DNA of 15,843 nt from an uncultured Clostridia bacterium (GCA_910589115.1 CAJUSB010000080.1:1-15843); one strand, 5' to 3'. Numbered from the stretch's first letter, positions 6,499 to 14,552 are shown. The notes: generated by a model not told the origin, from the sequence alone. Translations and numbers: made by a program.

Positions 6499-8331
6499 TC
6501 ACGAAAACTGTGACATATACAGGGAATAATAGAACCCCTTCTGCTGCATCAGTGAGGTGTGTGTGCCCTGCTCTGCAACCATCCCGTCACGAATCACTAA
6601 AATAACATCCGCATTTCGGATCGTCGAAAGACGGTGCGCAATCACAAAACAGGTTTTTTTCTGCATCAGCCGGTACATCGCCTGTTGAATCAGGCGCTCC
6701 GTGCGGGAATCCACATTGGAAGTTGCTTCATCTAAAATCAGCATCCTTGCATCTGCGAGCATAGCCCGTGCAATCGTAATGAGCTGCTTTTGCCCGCGTG
6801 AAATATTGACGCCGTCATCCGAAAGCACGGTATCATACCCCTGCGGCAAACGCTCGATAAAGTGATGGATCTTTGCTGCTTTTGCAGCTTTTATCACTTC
6901 CTCGCGGCCTGCACCATCCCGGCCGCAGGCGATATTTTCGAGCACCGTCCCCGAAAACAGCCAACTGTCCTGCAAGACCATTGTATACTGCCGCCGCAGG
7001 CTGTCCCGCGCAGCGTCACGGATTTCAGTCCCATCCACCCGGATTTCCCCCTTATCGGGATCATAGAAGCGCATCAAAAGGTTAATGATTGTGGTTTTCC
7101 CCGCACCGGTTGGGCCAACGACAGCGACCAGCGTACCGGGCCGCACCTCCAGGCAAAAGTCACGGAGCACCGGACGCGCCGGATCGTAACCGAAGCAGAC
7201 CTCCCGGATAGCAACAGCACCTTTCGCCGCGCCAAGCTCCCGAGCGTCCGGGCGGTCGGGAATCTCTTCCTCCTCGTCAAGCAGTTCAAATATACGTTCG
7301 GCGGCGGCAAGTGCGGATTGAAGCTCTCCGATAAGATTTGCAAGCTCATTCACCGGTCCTGAGAAGCGCCGGGAATACAGCACAAAAGAAGAAATACCGC
7401 CCAGCGTAATGCCAGGAACCACAAACCCGCCCAGCGTTGTACCGCCCAACATATACAGCATTGCACCGAACATACAGACCATGGCAAGCCCGAAATCGTT
7501 AATAAAACGGACGCATGGGCCCATAGTAGACGACTGATATTCGGCCTTATAATAGCACTCCGCAGCCTCCTGGTTATGGCTGTCAAACCGGGAAAGCATA
7601 ACATCCTCCCGGCTGTAGGCGGCAATGGTCTTTTGTCCGGAAAGCATTTCTTCTGAAAAACCGTTCAGCCGTCCGAGTGCGCGTGCGCGCTTTTGAAACA
7701 GCGGATGCAGCGTGCGTGCACGGTATCGGCTGAACAGGAAATTAACCGGCATTGTAACGGCGAACACCAACACAAGCAGCGGCGAAATAGAAAGCATCAT
7801 TAACAGTGAGCCTGCAACGGTAATCATGCTGACTGCAATTTGGAGCGCATCGTTTGAAAGGGACTCTCCCAGCGCATCAACATCGTAAGAAAGGTGGGAA
7901 ATGATATCACCGGTCTGTCGGCTGTCAAAATAGCGAACAGGCAGCCGGTGGAGCTTGGCGAAAGTCTCTTCACGCAGCCGCTGGGTCAGCCCGCGACTCA
8001 ATCCGGCCATCAATACGCTGAGCAGGCAGGAAAAGGCTGCGTGTAGCAGGAAGCAAGCCAGCATCCAGCCGCAGAAAAAATACACTTTTGGAAAATCCAC
8101 AGTTCCCGGCCCGGAAATGCAGTCGATTGCCGAGCCGGAAAGGCGGGGGCCTGCGAGCAAAAAGAGGTTTGCGGCTGCGGTGAGCAGCACACACGCAAAG
8201 ATACGCCCGCGGTATAGCACAAGGAACCCCCACAACCGCCGCAGTACGGCGCGGGTCTGTCCGCCGCCCAGCCGGTCAAAGGAACGGCTGTCGGTCCGGT
8301 CATCGATCCGTTTCTTAAACAGCTCTGCCAT
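6499..8331 (-). CDS. Heterodimeric ABC exporter, consensus-Walker-B subunit
   Basis: This 610-aa half-transporter has an N-terminal membrane domain with six expected helices (about 40-330) and a C-terminal nucleotide-binding domain. The Walker A is GPTGAGKT (406-413, Lys412), the Walker B is LILDE with catalytic Glu535, and the switch His is His566. Its signature is SRGQ (511-514) instead of SGGQ. That is the pattern expected for the partner that keeps the catalytic glutamate in asymmetric exporters such as TM287/288 and LmrCD. It follows the other subunit by 6 nt, its ribosome site AAAGGAG overlapping the upstream TGA, so translation is probably coupled. The substrate is unknown; drugs, lipids or peptides are possible. 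Confidence 0.93.
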   Translation of the reverse strand: MAELFKKRIDDRTDSRSFDRLGGGQTRAVLRRLWGFLVLYRGRIFACVLLTAAANLFLLAGPRLSGSAIDCISGPGTVDFPKVYFFCGWMLACFLLHAAFSCLLSVLMAGLSRGLTQRLREETFAKLHRLPVRYFDSRQTGDIISHLSYDVDALGESLSNDALQIAVSMITVAGSLLMMLSISPLLVLVFAVTMPVNFLFSRYRARTLHPLFQKRARALGRLNGFSEEMLSGQKTIAAYSREDVMLSRFDSHNQEAAECYYKAEYQSSTMGPCVRFINDFGLAMVCMFGAMLYMLGGTTLGGFVVPGITLGGISSFVLYSRRFSGPVNELANLIGELQSALAAAERIFELLDEEEEIPDRPDARELGAAKGAVAIREVCFGYDPARPVLRDFCLEVRPGTLVAVVGPTGAGKTTIINLLMRFYDPDKGEIRVDGTEIRDAARDSLRRQYTMVLQDSWLFSGTVLENIACGRDGAGREEVIKAAKAAKIHHFIERLPQGYDTVLSDDGVNISRGQKQLITIARAMLADARMLILDEATSNVDSRTERLIQQAMYRLMQKKTCFVIAHRLSTIRNADVILVIRDGMVAEQGTHTSLMQQKGFYYSLYMSQFS

Positions 8332-8337
8332 ATTGGC

Positions 8338-10056
8338 TCACTCCTTTCCCATGACATAGGTTTCCAGCTGCGTTTCTGCGATTTCATGATAAACGTCACA
8401 TTCGGCCATCAGCTGCTCATGCGTTCCCTGTGCTGCAATGCGGCCCTCATCCAGAACGAGGATCAGGTCTGCGTGCATGATTGAACTGATCCGCTGTGCA
8501 GCAATGATAGTGGCAGCGCAGGCTTGTCCGCGCAGAGCCTGACGCAGTGCGGCGTCGGTGCGGTAATCGAGCGCAGAGGACGCGTCATCCAGCACAAGGA
8601 TTTCGGGCGTTCCGGCGAGGGCGCGGGCAATCAGCAGACGTTGGCGCTGCCCACCGGAAAGGTTGACGCCCTTGGAGGAAATGGAATGCGCTAAGCCGTC
8701 CTCAAAAGCTGAAATGAATTCGGCTGCTTGTGCGGCCTCGGCGGCACGGCGGAGCGCATCTTCCGGAAGGTTCCTGCCAAAATCCAGATTTTCCAGCACC
8801 GTCCCGGAGTATAAGAAATCCTGCTGAAGCGCCGAACCAAACCGTTCTCGATAGTGTGGAATCTCGCGGATATCGCGGCCTTCCAGGCGAATAACACCGC
8901 TGCCGGGATCATAAAAACGCATAAGAAGGCTAAGCAGGGTACTCTTTCCGCTGCCGGTAGCGCCGATGATGCCGAGCGTTTGTCCGCATTGCAGCTGAAA
9001 GCTGATATTTTCGAGGTGATTTTTCCCGTCTTTATGGTAGGAAAATGAAACATTCTCAAAACTGAGATACCCCGAATCTTCTACAATTTCGCTGCTAGAA
9101 CGGATTGGCAGCTCATCCGGCACGGCAAGGACTTCTGCAATACGTCCCGCCGATGCAACGCCTTTAGAGTAAAGGATAAACATCCGCGCGACTGAAAGCA
9201 TTGCATTTGAAATGAGGGTAAAGTAAACGAGGAATGCGGTAATTGCGCCGGGTTCACTGATACCGGCGTGAACGCGGTGTGCACCGGTCAGGATAACCCC
9301 GGCAAGCCCCAAATTAAGGAAAAATGTAATCGCAGGATTTGCAGCCCCCATGACCGCAGCTGAGCGGAAAGCGGCGCCGGCAAGGTTCTGATTCACTTCT
9401 GCGAAGCGGGAAATCTCGTAGTCACGGCGGGAGAGTGCTTTAATCACGCGCACGCCCTGCGCATTTTCGCGGGCAACGCGCACCATACCGTCTGCGGCGC
9501 GCTGCTGAGCGGTATAGAGCGGCACGCCCAGGCGAGAAACGGCCCAGGCAACGGCCGCGACCAGTGGCATAACAGCGACCAGGACAAGGGTCAGGGCGGG
9601 TTCCAGCGTTGCGGAAACCAGAATACCGCCTATTAGCAGGACGGGCGCACGAACGCCGAGTTTCTGCATCCGGCCTATCATATGATGGACGTTATAGGTA
9701 TCGCTGGTGAGACGGGATTCCAGCGAGGGGATGGTAAAGCGGTCAACTTGAGCGCCGGAAAGAAGCATTGTTTTTTCAAAGAGGTCGTGGCGCATTGCTT
9801 GAGCGGCATCGCGGGCGATGCTGGCGGCCAGGCGGTTCCCGATGACATTTCCGATCAGGCCGCCGCAGGCACACAGCATCATTGCAGCCCCCCACAGGGC
9901 AACGGGCGCGAGCTGTCCCAGTGGTGTCACATCATCGAGGATATGCGCAAGGATAAGCGGAAGGATCAGATCACAAAGTGTCCCGCAGACCTTAAAGGTA
10001 AGGCCGAAAGACATTTTCGCCCAAAAGGGTCGCAAATAATGTAGAATCAGCTTCAA
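8338..10056 (-). CDS. Heterodimeric ABC exporter, degenerate-Walker-B subunit
   Basis: This 572-aa half-transporter pairs with the downstream product. Six membrane helices (about 15-295) precede a nucleotide-binding domain with Walker A GATGSGKST (365-373, Lys371), a canonical LSGGQ signature (466-470) and Walker B LVLDD, where Asp491 replaces the catalytic Glu. The switch histidine is Gln521 in AAQRISSI. Asp for Glu and Gln for His are the known marks of the degenerate ATP site in asymmetric exporters, and they complement the SRGQ signature of the partner. The start is TTG at 10056, supported by GAGGGGGG about 8 nt upstream and by the promoter at 10087-10115; a start further in is possible but less well placed. 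It is the first gene of the exporter-truA operon. Confidence 0.92.
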   Translation of the reverse strand: MKLILHYLRPFWAKMSFGLTFKVCGTLCDLILPLILAHILDDVTPLGQLAPVALWGAAMMLCACGGLIGNVIGNRLAASIARDAAQAMRHDLFEKTMLLSGAQVDRFTIPSLESRLTSDTYNVHHMIGRMQKLGVRAPVLLIGGILVSATLEPALTLVLVAVMPLVAAVAWAVSRLGVPLYTAQQRAADGMVRVARENAQGVRVIKALSRRDYEISRFAEVNQNLAGAAFRSAAVMGAANPAITFFLNLGLAGVILTGAHRVHAGISEPGAITAFLVYFTLISNAMLSVARMFILYSKGVASAGRIAEVLAVPDELPIRSSSEIVEDSGYLSFENVSFSYHKDGKNHLENISFQLQCGQTLGIIGATGSGKSTLLSLLMRFYDPGSGVIRLEGRDIREIPHYRERFGSALQQDFLYSGTVLENLDFGRNLPEDALRRAAEAAQAAEFISAFEDGLAHSISSKGVNLSGGQRQRLLIARALAGTPEILVLDDASSALDYRTDAALRQALRGQACAATIIAAQRISSIMHADLILVLDEGRIAAQGTHEQLMAECDVYHEIAETQLETYVMGKE

Positions 10057-10086
10057 TAGAAGCCCCCCTCACGTCCAATTTCTTTC

Positions 10087-10115
10087 ATTATACGGCGCTG
10101 GCATCCAGCTGTCAA
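10087..10115 (-). promoter_or_regulatory. Perfect consensus sigma-A promoter of the ABC-truA operon
   Basis: On the minus strand TTGACA (10110-10115) and TATAAT (10087-10092) are separated by exactly 17 nt. The spacer holds the inverted repeat GCTGG-ATG-CCAGC, a possible operator for a repressor. Transcription would start near 10080, about 24 nt before the TTG start codon. The -35 abuts repeat copy 3. Confidence 0.88.
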
Positions 10116-10142
10116 GGCGTGCCTGCCCCTCGCCGGGGTGGC

Positions 10143-10354
10143 GTCCTCCGCGGACAGCGGCAGGGCTCCGCCCTGCACCCGCGCCTATGCGGCGGGCACC
10201 AGAGGGCGCTGCCCTCTGGTCTCCCGCTGGGGCTACGCCCCAGGCCCCGAGATGCTGCGCATCTCCCCTCGCCTGCGGGCGGGACGGGGGATTGGGTGTG
10301 TTCCTGCTCGTTTTGCTCTGCTGACCGGCCCGCCAAAAGGATTGCGGGCCGGTC
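10143..10354 (+). repeat. Structured intergenic repeat, copy 3
   Basis: This copy has the same orientation as copy 1. Hairpins in order are GTCC/GGAC (10143-10155), GCAGGGC/GCCCTGC (10160-10176), CCAGAGGGC/GCCCTCTGG (10199-10219), CTGGGGC/GCCCCAG (10227-10243), GAGATGC/GCATCTC (10249-10265) and GACCGGCCCGC/GCGGGCCGGTC (10323-10354). It has a single CCAGAGGGC hairpin, where copy 2 has about six. It fills most of the space between the exporter promoter and the symporter terminator, and no gene is seen there. Neither neighbouring gene transcribes it in its own + sense. Confidence 0.88.
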
Positions 10355-10408
10355 GGCTTCATGCCTGCGTATTTTTTTGTATTGGTTATATTTTTTTCAC
10401 TGTGGATA

Positions 10409-10453
10409 TAAAAATGAGCGCCCGCTTCCGGGCAAACCGGAGCGGGCGCTCAT
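10409..10453 (-). terminator. Intrinsic terminator of the NSS symporter gene
   Basis: ATGAGCGCCCGCT (10414-10426) pairs over 13 bp with AGCGGGCGCTCAT (10441-10453), with a further inner CCGG/CCGG stem. On the minus strand it is followed by TTTTTAT. It lies about 36 nt after the symporter stop codon and insulates repeat copy 3 from that transcript. Confidence 0.93.
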
Positions 10454-10488
10454 AAGGTAAGAGAAAGAAACCGGCAATAGAATCAGGA

Positions 10489-11913
10489 TCAGCCAATGCC
10501 GCCATAGATTGCGCCTGCAATCAAAGCAATCAGCGCAAGCGGAACATAAATGAACTTGCCAAGCGGATAGAACCACTCGCCAATCGTTTTTTCGGCACCC
10601 TCATTGACAGCAGACAATGCACTGTCCTTTTTGAGGATCCAGAAGAACATGATACCAGCGAGCATTGCCCCAAGAGGGCAGATGTAAATGGAAACAACAT
10701 CCATCCACTGGGAGGTCCAAGGCTGAATCATAATGGACACGATGCAGCCGACAATGCCAATCGCCGTAACGGACGGAAGACGTCCAAGTTTAAACTTCTC
10801 CTGAAGGAAAGCAATCGGAGCCTCATAGAGATTGACAATCGAGCTGACACCTGCGAACATAACACAGATGAAGAAAATCATACCGACGATCCGTCCGCCA
10901 GGCATACCGTTAAATACGTTGACCAGATAGACGAACATCAGGCCGGGGCCGCCGCTGACATCATTGATGCCTTCGCCAAGCATGACCGCCATGGCCGGAA
11001 TGATAACAAAAGCTGCAAGCAGTGCCGCCAGTGTATCAAACACCGCAACATTACGCGCCGAGCTGGGAATTGACTCTTTCTTACTCAAATAAGAGCCGTA
11101 TATGACCGAGCCGTTACCCGCAACAGACAGGGAGAAGAACGCCTGCCCAAATGCATACACCCATACCTCTACGCTGGCAAGGCCTGCGGGATTGAGTGTG
11201 AAAATGTACTTGTAACCGGCAGAGGAACCGGGCAGTGAGAAAATATACACGCCAAGGCCGAGGAACAGGAAGAAGAGCACCGGCATCATGATTTTGTTTG
11301 CTTTTTCAATGCCGCCTGCAACGCCAAGCGCCATGATAATCAGCGAAACCACAAGTGCAATGATTTGCCACAGGCCGTTGCCAATGCCGAAAATACCGCC
11401 TTGCACCATTTGGGCAAGTGCTTCGCCAAGCGTTGCCGCTTCGGGTGCGGTTGCACCGAATGCGCCGCCGATTGCGGCCATATCAGTGCCCAGCGAATAC
11501 AAACCGCCGGTAATGCCCATAAAGGTATACTTGAAAATCCAACCTAATACGACCGTGTAGCCGATTGCCAGCATCATTGAACCGATAATCGGGATTGCGC
11601 CAATCGCTTCACCCGTCTTGCGGTTACCGGTGCGCTCGTGCGTGCACATGCCGAATGCACCTACCGGACCCGCCGCTGCGCGGCGGCCCAGTGCAAACTC
11701 TTCGATCACACCGGAAGCACCAATTAAAATAACAAAAATAAAATAGGGCAGCAGGAAGGTCAAACCGCCGTATTTATGCACCATGATCGGGAACCGCCAG
11801 ATATTGCCCATACCGACCGCAGAGCCGATACAGGCCAGAATAAAGCCCCATTTGCTTTGAAAGCCATCGCGGGCCTGTGCCGGATCGCTGCTGGCTTGTA
11901 CTTTGCTGCTCAT
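10489..11913 (-). CDS. Na+-dependent amino-acid symporter, NSS/SNF family
   Basis: The 474-aa integral membrane protein belongs to the neurotransmitter:sodium symporter family, which couples Na+ entry to uptake of amino acids. The hallmark first-helix motif GSAVGMGNIWRFP lies at 30-42, with the unwound substrate and Na+ site. Eleven or twelve hydrophobic helices follow, including the GQAFFSLSVAGNGS segment typical of helix 6. I chose ATG 11913 (MSSKVQ) because AAAAGGGGTG is correctly spaced before it; an in-frame upstream Met at 11955 has no such site. It lies about 200 nt downstream of a tryptophanase-like gene but beyond a terminator, so it is a separate unit. TnaT of Symbiobacterium is an NSS tryptophan carrier, so tryptophan or another aromatic amino acid is the likely substrate by context. 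Confidence 0.93.
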   Translation of the reverse strand: MSSKVQASSDPAQARDGFQSKWGFILACIGSAVGMGNIWRFPIMVHKYGGLTFLLPYFIFVILIGASGVIEEFALGRRAAAGPVGAFGMCTHERTGNRKTGEAIGAIPIIGSMMLAIGYTVVLGWIFKYTFMGITGGLYSLGTDMAAIGGAFGATAPEAATLGEALAQMVQGGIFGIGNGLWQIIALVVSLIIMALGVAGGIEKANKIMMPVLFFLFLGLGVYIFSLPGSSAGYKYIFTLNPAGLASVEVWVYAFGQAFFSLSVAGNGSVIYGSYLSKKESIPSSARNVAVFDTLAALLAAFVIIPAMAVMLGEGINDVSGGPGLMFVYLVNVFNGMPGGRIVGMIFFICVMFAGVSSIVNLYEAPIAFLQEKFKLGRLPSVTAIGIVGCIVSIMIQPWTSQWMDVVSIYICPLGAMLAGIMFFWILKKDSALSAVNEGAEKTIGEWFYPLGKFIYVPLALIALIAGAIYGGIG

Positions 11914-11991
11914 AAAGACACCCCTTTTACGAGAAGGACAAACAAGTCTGCCCACTTCCCGGGCAGCCTTATTATGGATGAAATGGTAAAA

Positions 11992-11997
11992 ATTATA
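11992..11997 (-). promoter_or_regulatory. Candidate -10 of the symporter gene
   Basis: A perfect TATAAT lies on the minus strand immediately downstream of the tryptophanase terminator, but no good -35 stands 16-18 nt upstream. The resulting leader of about 70 nt would include the hairpin CTGCCC/GGGCAG at 11949-11968. This may be an activator-dependent promoter. Confidence 0.4.
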
Positions 11998-12008
11998 ACC
12001 TTTTGAAT

Positions 12009-12050
12009 AAAAAAGCGTCCGCAGAGCTTTTTAATTGTTCTGCGGACGCT
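12009..12050 (-). terminator. Intrinsic terminator of the tryptophanase gene
   Basis: AGCGTCCGCAGA (12014-12025) pairs over 12 bp with TCTGCGGACGCT (12039-12050), and on the minus strand a run of six T follows. It lies about 65 nt after the lyase stop codon, between that gene and the symporter. Confidence 0.93.
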
Positions 12051-12115
12051 GGTTTTGTCAGGCTGCTGCCCGGCACCCGTACACTTTCCTCGCGGCACGG
12101 GTCACGCTGAATTGA

Positions 12116-13753
12116 TTACTTATTCGGATAGGTCTCCAGGAATGCATGGAAGTGACGCATCGGCAGATTCTTACCCGCTACGATACGGACATTCGGGATC
12201 TCCTCGCGATCCTCATACAATGCCTTAACCGCTGCAATAACATAATCCATATGCTCCTTGGAGAGCTGGCTGCGGTTGACCGCAAAACGGACAACGTTGC
12301 AAACCTCTGCCTGCTGCTCCGGGGTCTTGAGGTCATATTCCATCGAATAATCGCCCAGCTCGGAGGTACGGATGCCATAACGGCGGATCAGCTCAAGGCT
12401 AAAGCCCTGGCCTGCAAAGGTATCATGCCCGCGCTTGCCGTCAAAGAATTCATCCATATTGATGTATACGCCATGCCCGCCTGCGGGAAGCACAACACCC
12501 TTAACGCCAGCCTTATAGAAGCCCTGCGCCAGATATTCGCACTGCTTGATACGCTCATCCTGATAGAAGAAATTGCACTCCTCGTACATGCCGGCAGCCA
12601 GTGCCATAATGTCACGGCCAGACATGCCGCCGTAAGAATCGTTGCCGTAGCTCGAGATCTGCTTAACCTTCAGGCGGACGCCTACGTCCATCTTGATCGA
12701 GCCATCCTCGTTAAAGTCGGAGAACTTACGCCAGAAGCGGCCCTTGTCGCGGAATGCCAGCATACCGCCCATGTTAGCGTGACCGTTCTTCTTGGCAGAC
12801 ATGGTGAAACCGTCGCAGTAAGAGAACATTTCGGTTGCGATTTCAGCAATGGACTTATCGGCATAGCCTTCTTCGTTCATCTTGATGAAATAGCAGTTTT
12901 CTGCCCAGCGCGCTACGTCAAACATGAAGGGGATATCATACTTCTCCGCAACCTTTGCGGTCTCACGGATGGACTTCATGGAAACCGCCTGGCCGCAAAC
13001 GGTATTGTTGGTGATCGTGGTATAAATGAGCGGTACATTTTCCGGGCCGACAGCTTCGATCAGCTCGACCAGCTTCTCATTATCCATATCGCCCTTGAAG
13101 GGGTTCTTTTCATATCTGCCGCCTTCGGGAACTTCCCACAGCAATTCCTTGTTATAGAGGTTACGCGGAACGCTGCCCAGCTGCTTGATGTTGCCCTCGG
13201 TGGTGTCAAAGTGTCCGTTGGACGGGAATGTAAAGACCTTACCCGGATGACGCTCAGCCATGATCTTCTTTACGATCTCAAACAGCACGGATTCCGCTGC
13301 ACGGCCCTGCTGGATGATGAACGCATTCGGACGCTCCAGCTGTGCTGCGCCGCCGTTAAACAGGCCGCCCTCATATTCGCAGAGGTACAGCTCATCCATC
13401 ATCTTGTCGATATCCTGGCAGTCAGTGCGAACCAGGTCGATGGACTTCTTCCAGTTCTTCTCGCCGCCGCGCTCGAAAATGTCGCGGAAGGTATCGAGCA
13501 GCACATAATAGCCCTTGTTGCGGCCATAGGCTTCGTCGCCCAAGAAGAGGGAAGACCACTGCACGTCAGTCATAGCAGTCGTGCCGGAATCCGACAGCAT
13601 ATCAACGGTCAGCATCCCTGCCGGGAATGCAAATTCATTATAATGGGTCGCTTTCAGTGCGCGTTCACGCTGCTCAACAGTGACATCCGGGATATTACGC
13701 TTGACGTAGGAATAAGAACGCGGGGTCTCAACATTCAGCGGATACTTGTTCAT
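12116..13753 (-). CDS. tnaA: Tryptophanase-like PLP beta-eliminating lyase with large insertion
   Basis: The 545-aa enzyme belongs to the tryptophanase/tyrosine phenol-lyase family, which uses PLP to split an aromatic amino acid into the ring compound, pyruvate and ammonia. Seen in it: QGRAAE (149-154) for the QGRGAE phosphate-binding motif, DVARWAENCYFIK (279-291) for the PLP-ring Asp and Arg, and MSAKK with probable PLP-Lys322. Near the C terminus RHFHA keeps the His (534) that tryptophanase has where tyrosine phenol-lyase has Phe, and Leu stands where that enzyme has its specificity Arg (TSELG), so tryptophan is favoured. An insertion of about 47 residues (94-141) makes it longer than E. 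coli TnaA (471). The start is MNKYP with GGAGG about 11 nt upstream; the Met six codons earlier (13771) has no ribosome site. No tnaC-like leader was seen. Confidence 0.85.
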   Translation of the reverse strand: MNKYPLNVETPRSYSYVKRNIPDVTVEQRERALKATHYNEFAFPAGMLTVDMLSDSGTTAMTDVQWSSLFLGDEAYGRNKGYYVLLDTFRDIFERGGEKNWKKSIDLVRTDCQDIDKMMDELYLCEYEGGLFNGGAAQLERPNAFIIQQGRAAESVLFEIVKKIMAERHPGKVFTFPSNGHFDTTEGNIKQLGSVPRNLYNKELLWEVPEGGRYEKNPFKGDMDNEKLVELIEAVGPENVPLIYTTITNNTVCGQAVSMKSIRETAKVAEKYDIPFMFDVARWAENCYFIKMNEEGYADKSIAEIATEMFSYCDGFTMSAKKNGHANMGGMLAFRDKGRFWRKFSDFNEDGSIKMDVGVRLKVKQISSYGNDSYGGMSGRDIMALAAGMYEECNFFYQDERIKQCEYLAQGFYKAGVKGVVLPAGGHGVYINMDEFFDGKRGHDTFAGQGFSLELIRRYGIRTSELGDYSMEYDLKTPEQQAEVCNVVRFAVNRSQLSKEHMDYVIAAVKALYEDREEIPNVRIVAGKNLPMRHFHAFLETYPNK

Positions 13754-13810
13754 AATACTTTGTTCCTCCATTTTCTTTTCACATTTCTGTTGACTACGGA
13801 TACCCCGGTC

Positions 13811-13829
13811 GCCTCCGGTCTGCGGAGGC
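13811..13829 (-). promoter_or_regulatory. Leader hairpin between ridA and the lyase gene
   Basis: GCCTCCG pairs with CGGAGGC over a GTCTG loop. No T run follows on the minus strand, so this is not a standard terminator. The two genes are probably cotranscribed, and the hairpin may be a processing or stability element. No promoter was found in the 113-nt gap. Confidence 0.4.
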
Positions 13830-13866
13830 TGGCGGACAGTATTATGGGTATTGCGTAAAGGTAGGA

Positions 13867-14247
13867 TTACGACAGGACGGCAATCGCCTCAATCTCGACC
13901 AGCGCATCCTTCGGAAGCCTTGCGACCTCGACCGCAGAGCGTGCCGGACAGCCGCCCTCGCCAAAGAACTCGGCATAAACTCCGTTCATTGCGGCAAAGT
14001 TGTTCATGTCGCTGAGGAAGACCGTCGTTTTAATAATACGGTCCATCCCAATACCTGCCTCTGCAAGGATTGCCTTGACATTTTGCAGGGACTGGCGGGT
14101 CTGTGCCTCGATCCCCTCCGGGAATGCGCCTGTTGCCGGGTCAATCGGCAGCTGGCCGGAAGTAAATACCATTCCTTCGGTTTTGACTGCTTGCACGTAG
14201 GGGCCAATAGCGGCAGGTGCGTGCTCGGTACTGATGATTTGCTTCAT
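13867..14247 (-). CDS. ridA: RidA family enamine/imine deaminase
   Basis: The 126-aa protein matches RidA (YjgF/YER057c/UK114), which hydrolyses reactive 2-aminoacrylate and related enamines to keto acids and ammonia, usually as a trimer. Signatures include APAAIGPYVQAV (10-21), FTSGQLPIDP (28-37), and PARSAVEVARLPKDALVEIEAIA near the C terminus in two parts, with the active-site Arg103 and conserved acidic residues at 118-120. The start MKQIIS at 14247 has AAAAGGAGG about 8 nt upstream; an upstream in-frame Met (14286) lies in the promoter and is rejected. It precedes the tryptophanase-like lyase on the same strand with 113 nt between. Since beta-elimination releases 2-aminoacrylate, RidA would clear the toxic intermediate of that enzyme. 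Confidence 0.95.
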   Translation of the reverse strand: MKQIISTEHAPAAIGPYVQAVKTEGMVFTSGQLPIDPATGAFPEGIEAQTRQSLQNVKAILAEAGIGMDRIIKTTVFLSDMNNFAAMNGVYAEFFGEGGCPARSAVEVARLPKDALVEIEAIAVLS

Positions 14248-14268
14248 CCGGTTTGCCTCCTTTTCTTG

Positions 14269-14305
14269 ATGATATAAATTTATCATGTCAAGAATATTTT
14301 GTCAA
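14269..14305 (-). promoter_or_regulatory. Sigma-A promoter of ridA with overlapping operator-like palindrome
   Basis: On the minus strand TTGACA (14300-14305) is followed 17 nt later by TAAATT (14277-14282). A perfect 6-bp-arm inverted repeat ATGATA-N6-TATCAT (14269-14286) encloses the -10, where a repressor would block transcription. A second TTGACA at 14286-14291 has no matching -10. Confidence 0.7.
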
Positions 14306-14373
14306 CCGATTTTTGGAAAACTTTCGTCATTTTGTACGATTGCATGATTTACTTCTATGGCCTTATTGCAACA

Positions 14374-14407
14374 TTACCAATAGATTTCGCAGATGATACA
14401 ATGCGAA
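14374..14407 (+). promoter_or_regulatory. Promoter of the ZIP transporter gene with inverted repeat over the -10
   Basis: TTACCA (14374-14379) and TACAAT (14397-14402) are 17 nt apart, with TGA making an extended -10. The inverted repeat TTCGCA-N10-TGCGAA (14386-14407) spans the -10 and could be the operator of a metal-responsive repressor. It is followed by T6 at 14411-14416, so a role as a weak terminator cannot be excluded. Transcription would start near 14409, leaving a leader of about 144 nt. Confidence 0.55.
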
Positions 14408-14552
14408 GCCTTTTTTATTGTGAGAAATTATTCTACTGTTTTTTGGTGTAATTTTACAGTGGATCAGTAGGAATTTGTCCTGACGGTGCCAAAGGGCGGA
14501 CACGCACCAGCGCAGGCGGCACAAAATATACTGGGAATGCAGGAGGTGCGAA

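Noticed and set aside
5772..6605. 277-codon + strand frame opposite truA
   Set aside because: Antisense shadow of truA and the end of the ABC gene, without family similarity.
12146..13858. Long 570-codon + strand frame opposite the tryptophanase gene
   Set aside because: Antisense shadow of a conserved enzyme gene; its content is the complement of tryptophanase codons and it has no ribosome site.
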